Notes under the pieces: model-generated
Databases searched by the model: none
Told to the model about the DNA's origin: nothing
What the model saw: the letters and a program-made list of their open reading frames with translations, nothing else
Made by a program: the position numbers and the translations under genes
DNA from: Patescibacteria group bacterium
GTDB taxonomy: Bacteria > Patescibacteriota > Doudnabacteria > UBA920
Assembly: GCA_023487095.1 (NCBI GenBank)
Contig: JAMDEL010000026.1
Span: forward strand, 1-6,753
Length of the DNA stretch: 6,753 nt
Direction: 5' to 3'
Shown: positions 6,079 to 6,753 of the stretch, one piece after another
How positions within the stretch are numbered: the stretch's first letter is position 1
How the letters are laid out: the number at the start of each line of letters is the position of its first letter

Positions 6079-6104
6079 ACAAAAATATATATTTATTGCA
6101 TAAT
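6076..6104 (+). promoter_or_regulatory. Sigma70-type promoter of the CDP-alcohol phosphatidyltransferase gene
   Basis: A perfect TTGACA (6076-6081) is followed after exactly 17 nt by CATAAT (6099-6104, 5 of 6). The spacer is almost entirely A/T. Transcription should start near 6111, leaving a leader of about 25 nt that contains the strong Shine-Dalgarno. It is back-to-back with the dnaX promoter; the two -35 elements are 15 nt apart. Confidence 0.75.
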
Positions 6105-6120
6105 ATTCTTTCATCTCTAA

Positions 6121-6130
6121 AAGGAGGGGT
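6121..6130 (+). promoter_or_regulatory. Strong Shine-Dalgarno, self-complementary to the coding region
   Basis: AAGGAGGGGT lies with its GGAGG core (6123-6127) 8 nt before the ATG at 6136 and fixes that start. It is the only strong Shine-Dalgarno in the window. All ten bases are perfectly complementary to ACCCCTCCTT at 6201-6210 inside the same gene, so the site could be sequestered in the mRNA. Confidence 0.9.
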
Positions 6131-6135
6131 GATAC

Positions 6136-6747
6136 ATGCTTGAAAAGTTTTTGACTCTTGGCTATACCTCAATTGAGCGCCTGCTCATTTCGATTCTTAA
6201 ACCCCTCCTTCCAAAGGCGGGGCTTAACCCAAACCAAAGCAGGCTCTTAACCCTGCCTAACCTGATTTCGCTGACGAGGCTCCCCATAGGGCTCTTGGTC
6301 TGGAAATACAGCGACTCCCCCTGGACAGTGGCATTCCTGTTTTTACTGGCCATGCTCTCCGACCTCTTGGACGGCATGCTGGCCAGAAAGACCGGTCCCA
6401 CGATTTACGGAGCGATTATAGACCCGCTCTGTGACAAGCTGTTCTTCTTCGTTTGTGTCGTGGTGTACAGGCCAGTATTCAACCAGGCAATCTTCTGGAC
6501 GCTCGTGCCTTTGGAAACTCTAATTTTTTTGGCTCCATTTGTATACCTGTGGGTCAAGAACGTCAAAGCTGACAAGGCTGAGTTCAGGTCCAATATCTGG
6601 GGCAAATCCAAGTTCACCTTTGAATGCCTGGCCCTGGCTGCGGCTGTTCCCGGCCTCACCACCCTCGCCTCCAGCCTCTTGCTTACCGCGCTGATTCTTG
6701 CCCTGGTCAGCATCCCGGTCCAGGTCAGGCGGCAACCCAAGCAATAG
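6136..6747 (+). CDS. CDP-alcohol phosphatidyltransferase family protein (PgsA-like)
   Basis: Integral membrane enzymes of this family displace CMP from a CDP-lipid (usually CDP-diacylglycerol) with an alcohol acceptor such as glycerol-3-phosphate, making phospholipid headgroups. The 203-aa product has the signature D76-x2-D79-G80-x2-A83-R84-x7-G92-x3-D96-x3-D100 with all catalytic and metal-binding residues; the usual gap between Arg and Gly is 8-9 residues, so one is missing. LPNLISLTR (40-48) is the typical segment before the first helix. About six hydrophobic segments follow (near 43-57, 62-76, 92-111, 117-140, 161-174 and 175-194). An extra N-terminal stretch of about 38 residues precedes the family core; the strong Shine-Dalgarno at 6121-6130 supports this start. 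The gene diverges from dnaX. The acceptor (glycerol phosphate, phosphatidylglycerol or inositol phosphate) cannot be decided from sequence. Confidence 0.92.
   Translation: MLEKFLTLGYTSIERLLISILKPLLPKAGLNPNQSRLLTLPNLISLTRLPIGLLVWKYSDSPWTVAFLFLLAMLSDLLDGMLARKTGPTIYGAIIDPLCDKLFFFVCVVVYRPVFNQAIFWTLVPLETLIFLAPFVYLWVKNVKADKAEFRSNIWGKSKFTFECLALAAAVPGLTTLASSLLLTALILALVSIPVQVRRQPKQ
6197..6227 (+). other. Intragenic hairpin competing with Shine-Dalgarno pairing
   Basis: Arms 6197-6210 and 6214-6227 pair at 12 of 14 positions around a CCA loop. The left arm contains the 10-nt complement of the Shine-Dalgarno. The right arm contains AAGGCGGGG, which differs from the Shine-Dalgarno AAGGAGGGG by one base. 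It lies at codons 22-31 (KPLLPKAGLN) of the phosphatidyltransferase. The pairing is seen in the sequence; any regulatory role is inference. Confidence 0.5.
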
Positions 6748-6753
6748 CAAACA

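Noticed and set aside
1..6753. CRISPR array, tRNA or rRNA gene, insertion sequence, toxin-antitoxin pair or defence island
   Set aside because: I looked for regular repeats, terminal inverted repeats, transposase or nuclease motifs and RNA-gene signatures and saw none; nearly all the sequence is accounted for by seven genes.

Overview
This window is a compact stretch of a bacterial chromosome. Six genes lie on the minus strand and one diverges on the plus strand. Gene content and style suggest a Patescibacteria/CPR-type genome or another reduced, tightly packed bacterium. The signs are zero-to-short intergenic gaps, mostly Shine-Dalgarno-poor starts, short variants of standard enzymes (RpiB about 128 aa, TPI 233 aa with an unusual loop 6), and a large single-pass extracytoplasmic protein of no recognised family. 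This placement rests on recollection of family features and was not tested by any search.

Layout, in the minus-strand reading direction from 6023 down to 13: (1) dnaX, the DNA polymerase III tau/gamma clamp-loader subunit, driven by an extended -10 promoter so close to the ATG that the mRNA would be leaderless or nearly so. (2) A 595-aa membrane-anchored, predicted extracytoplasmic protein of unknown function, followed by a perfect 15-bp inverted repeat. (3) An operon-like block of ruvX, galT-like, tpiA and rpiB, with gaps of 0, 27 and 2 nt. A near-consensus promoter for this block is embedded in the preceding inverted repeat. On the plus strand, a CDP-alcohol phosphatidyltransferase (6136-6747) has its own consensus promoter and the only strong Shine-Dalgarno sequence in the window.

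Functionally, dnaX and ruvX are replication/recombination housekeeping genes. The galT-like, tpiA and rpiB genes form a small sugar-phosphate group: sugar-1-phosphate nucleotidyl transfer, triose isomerisation and pentose isomerisation. The phosphatidyltransferase belongs to phospholipid synthesis. rpiB as given carries an apparent one-base insertion at codon 7, which separates the start codon and conserved N-terminus from the rest of the gene.

I do not see a clear new multi-gene system such as a defence locus, CRISPR array or mobile element. The best leads are: a 10-nt perfect self-complementarity between the phosphatidyltransferase ribosome-binding site and its own early coding region, with a competing hairpin; a dyad between the divergent dnaX and phosphatidyltransferase promoters; a 29-nt near-identical sequence spanning the ends of two unrelated genes (galT and rpiB); and the unrecognised 595-aa surface protein. 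There is no gene-free stretch longer than 300 bases; the longest gaps are about 111-112 nt (2524-2634 and 6024-6135), and both hold regulatory signals described below.
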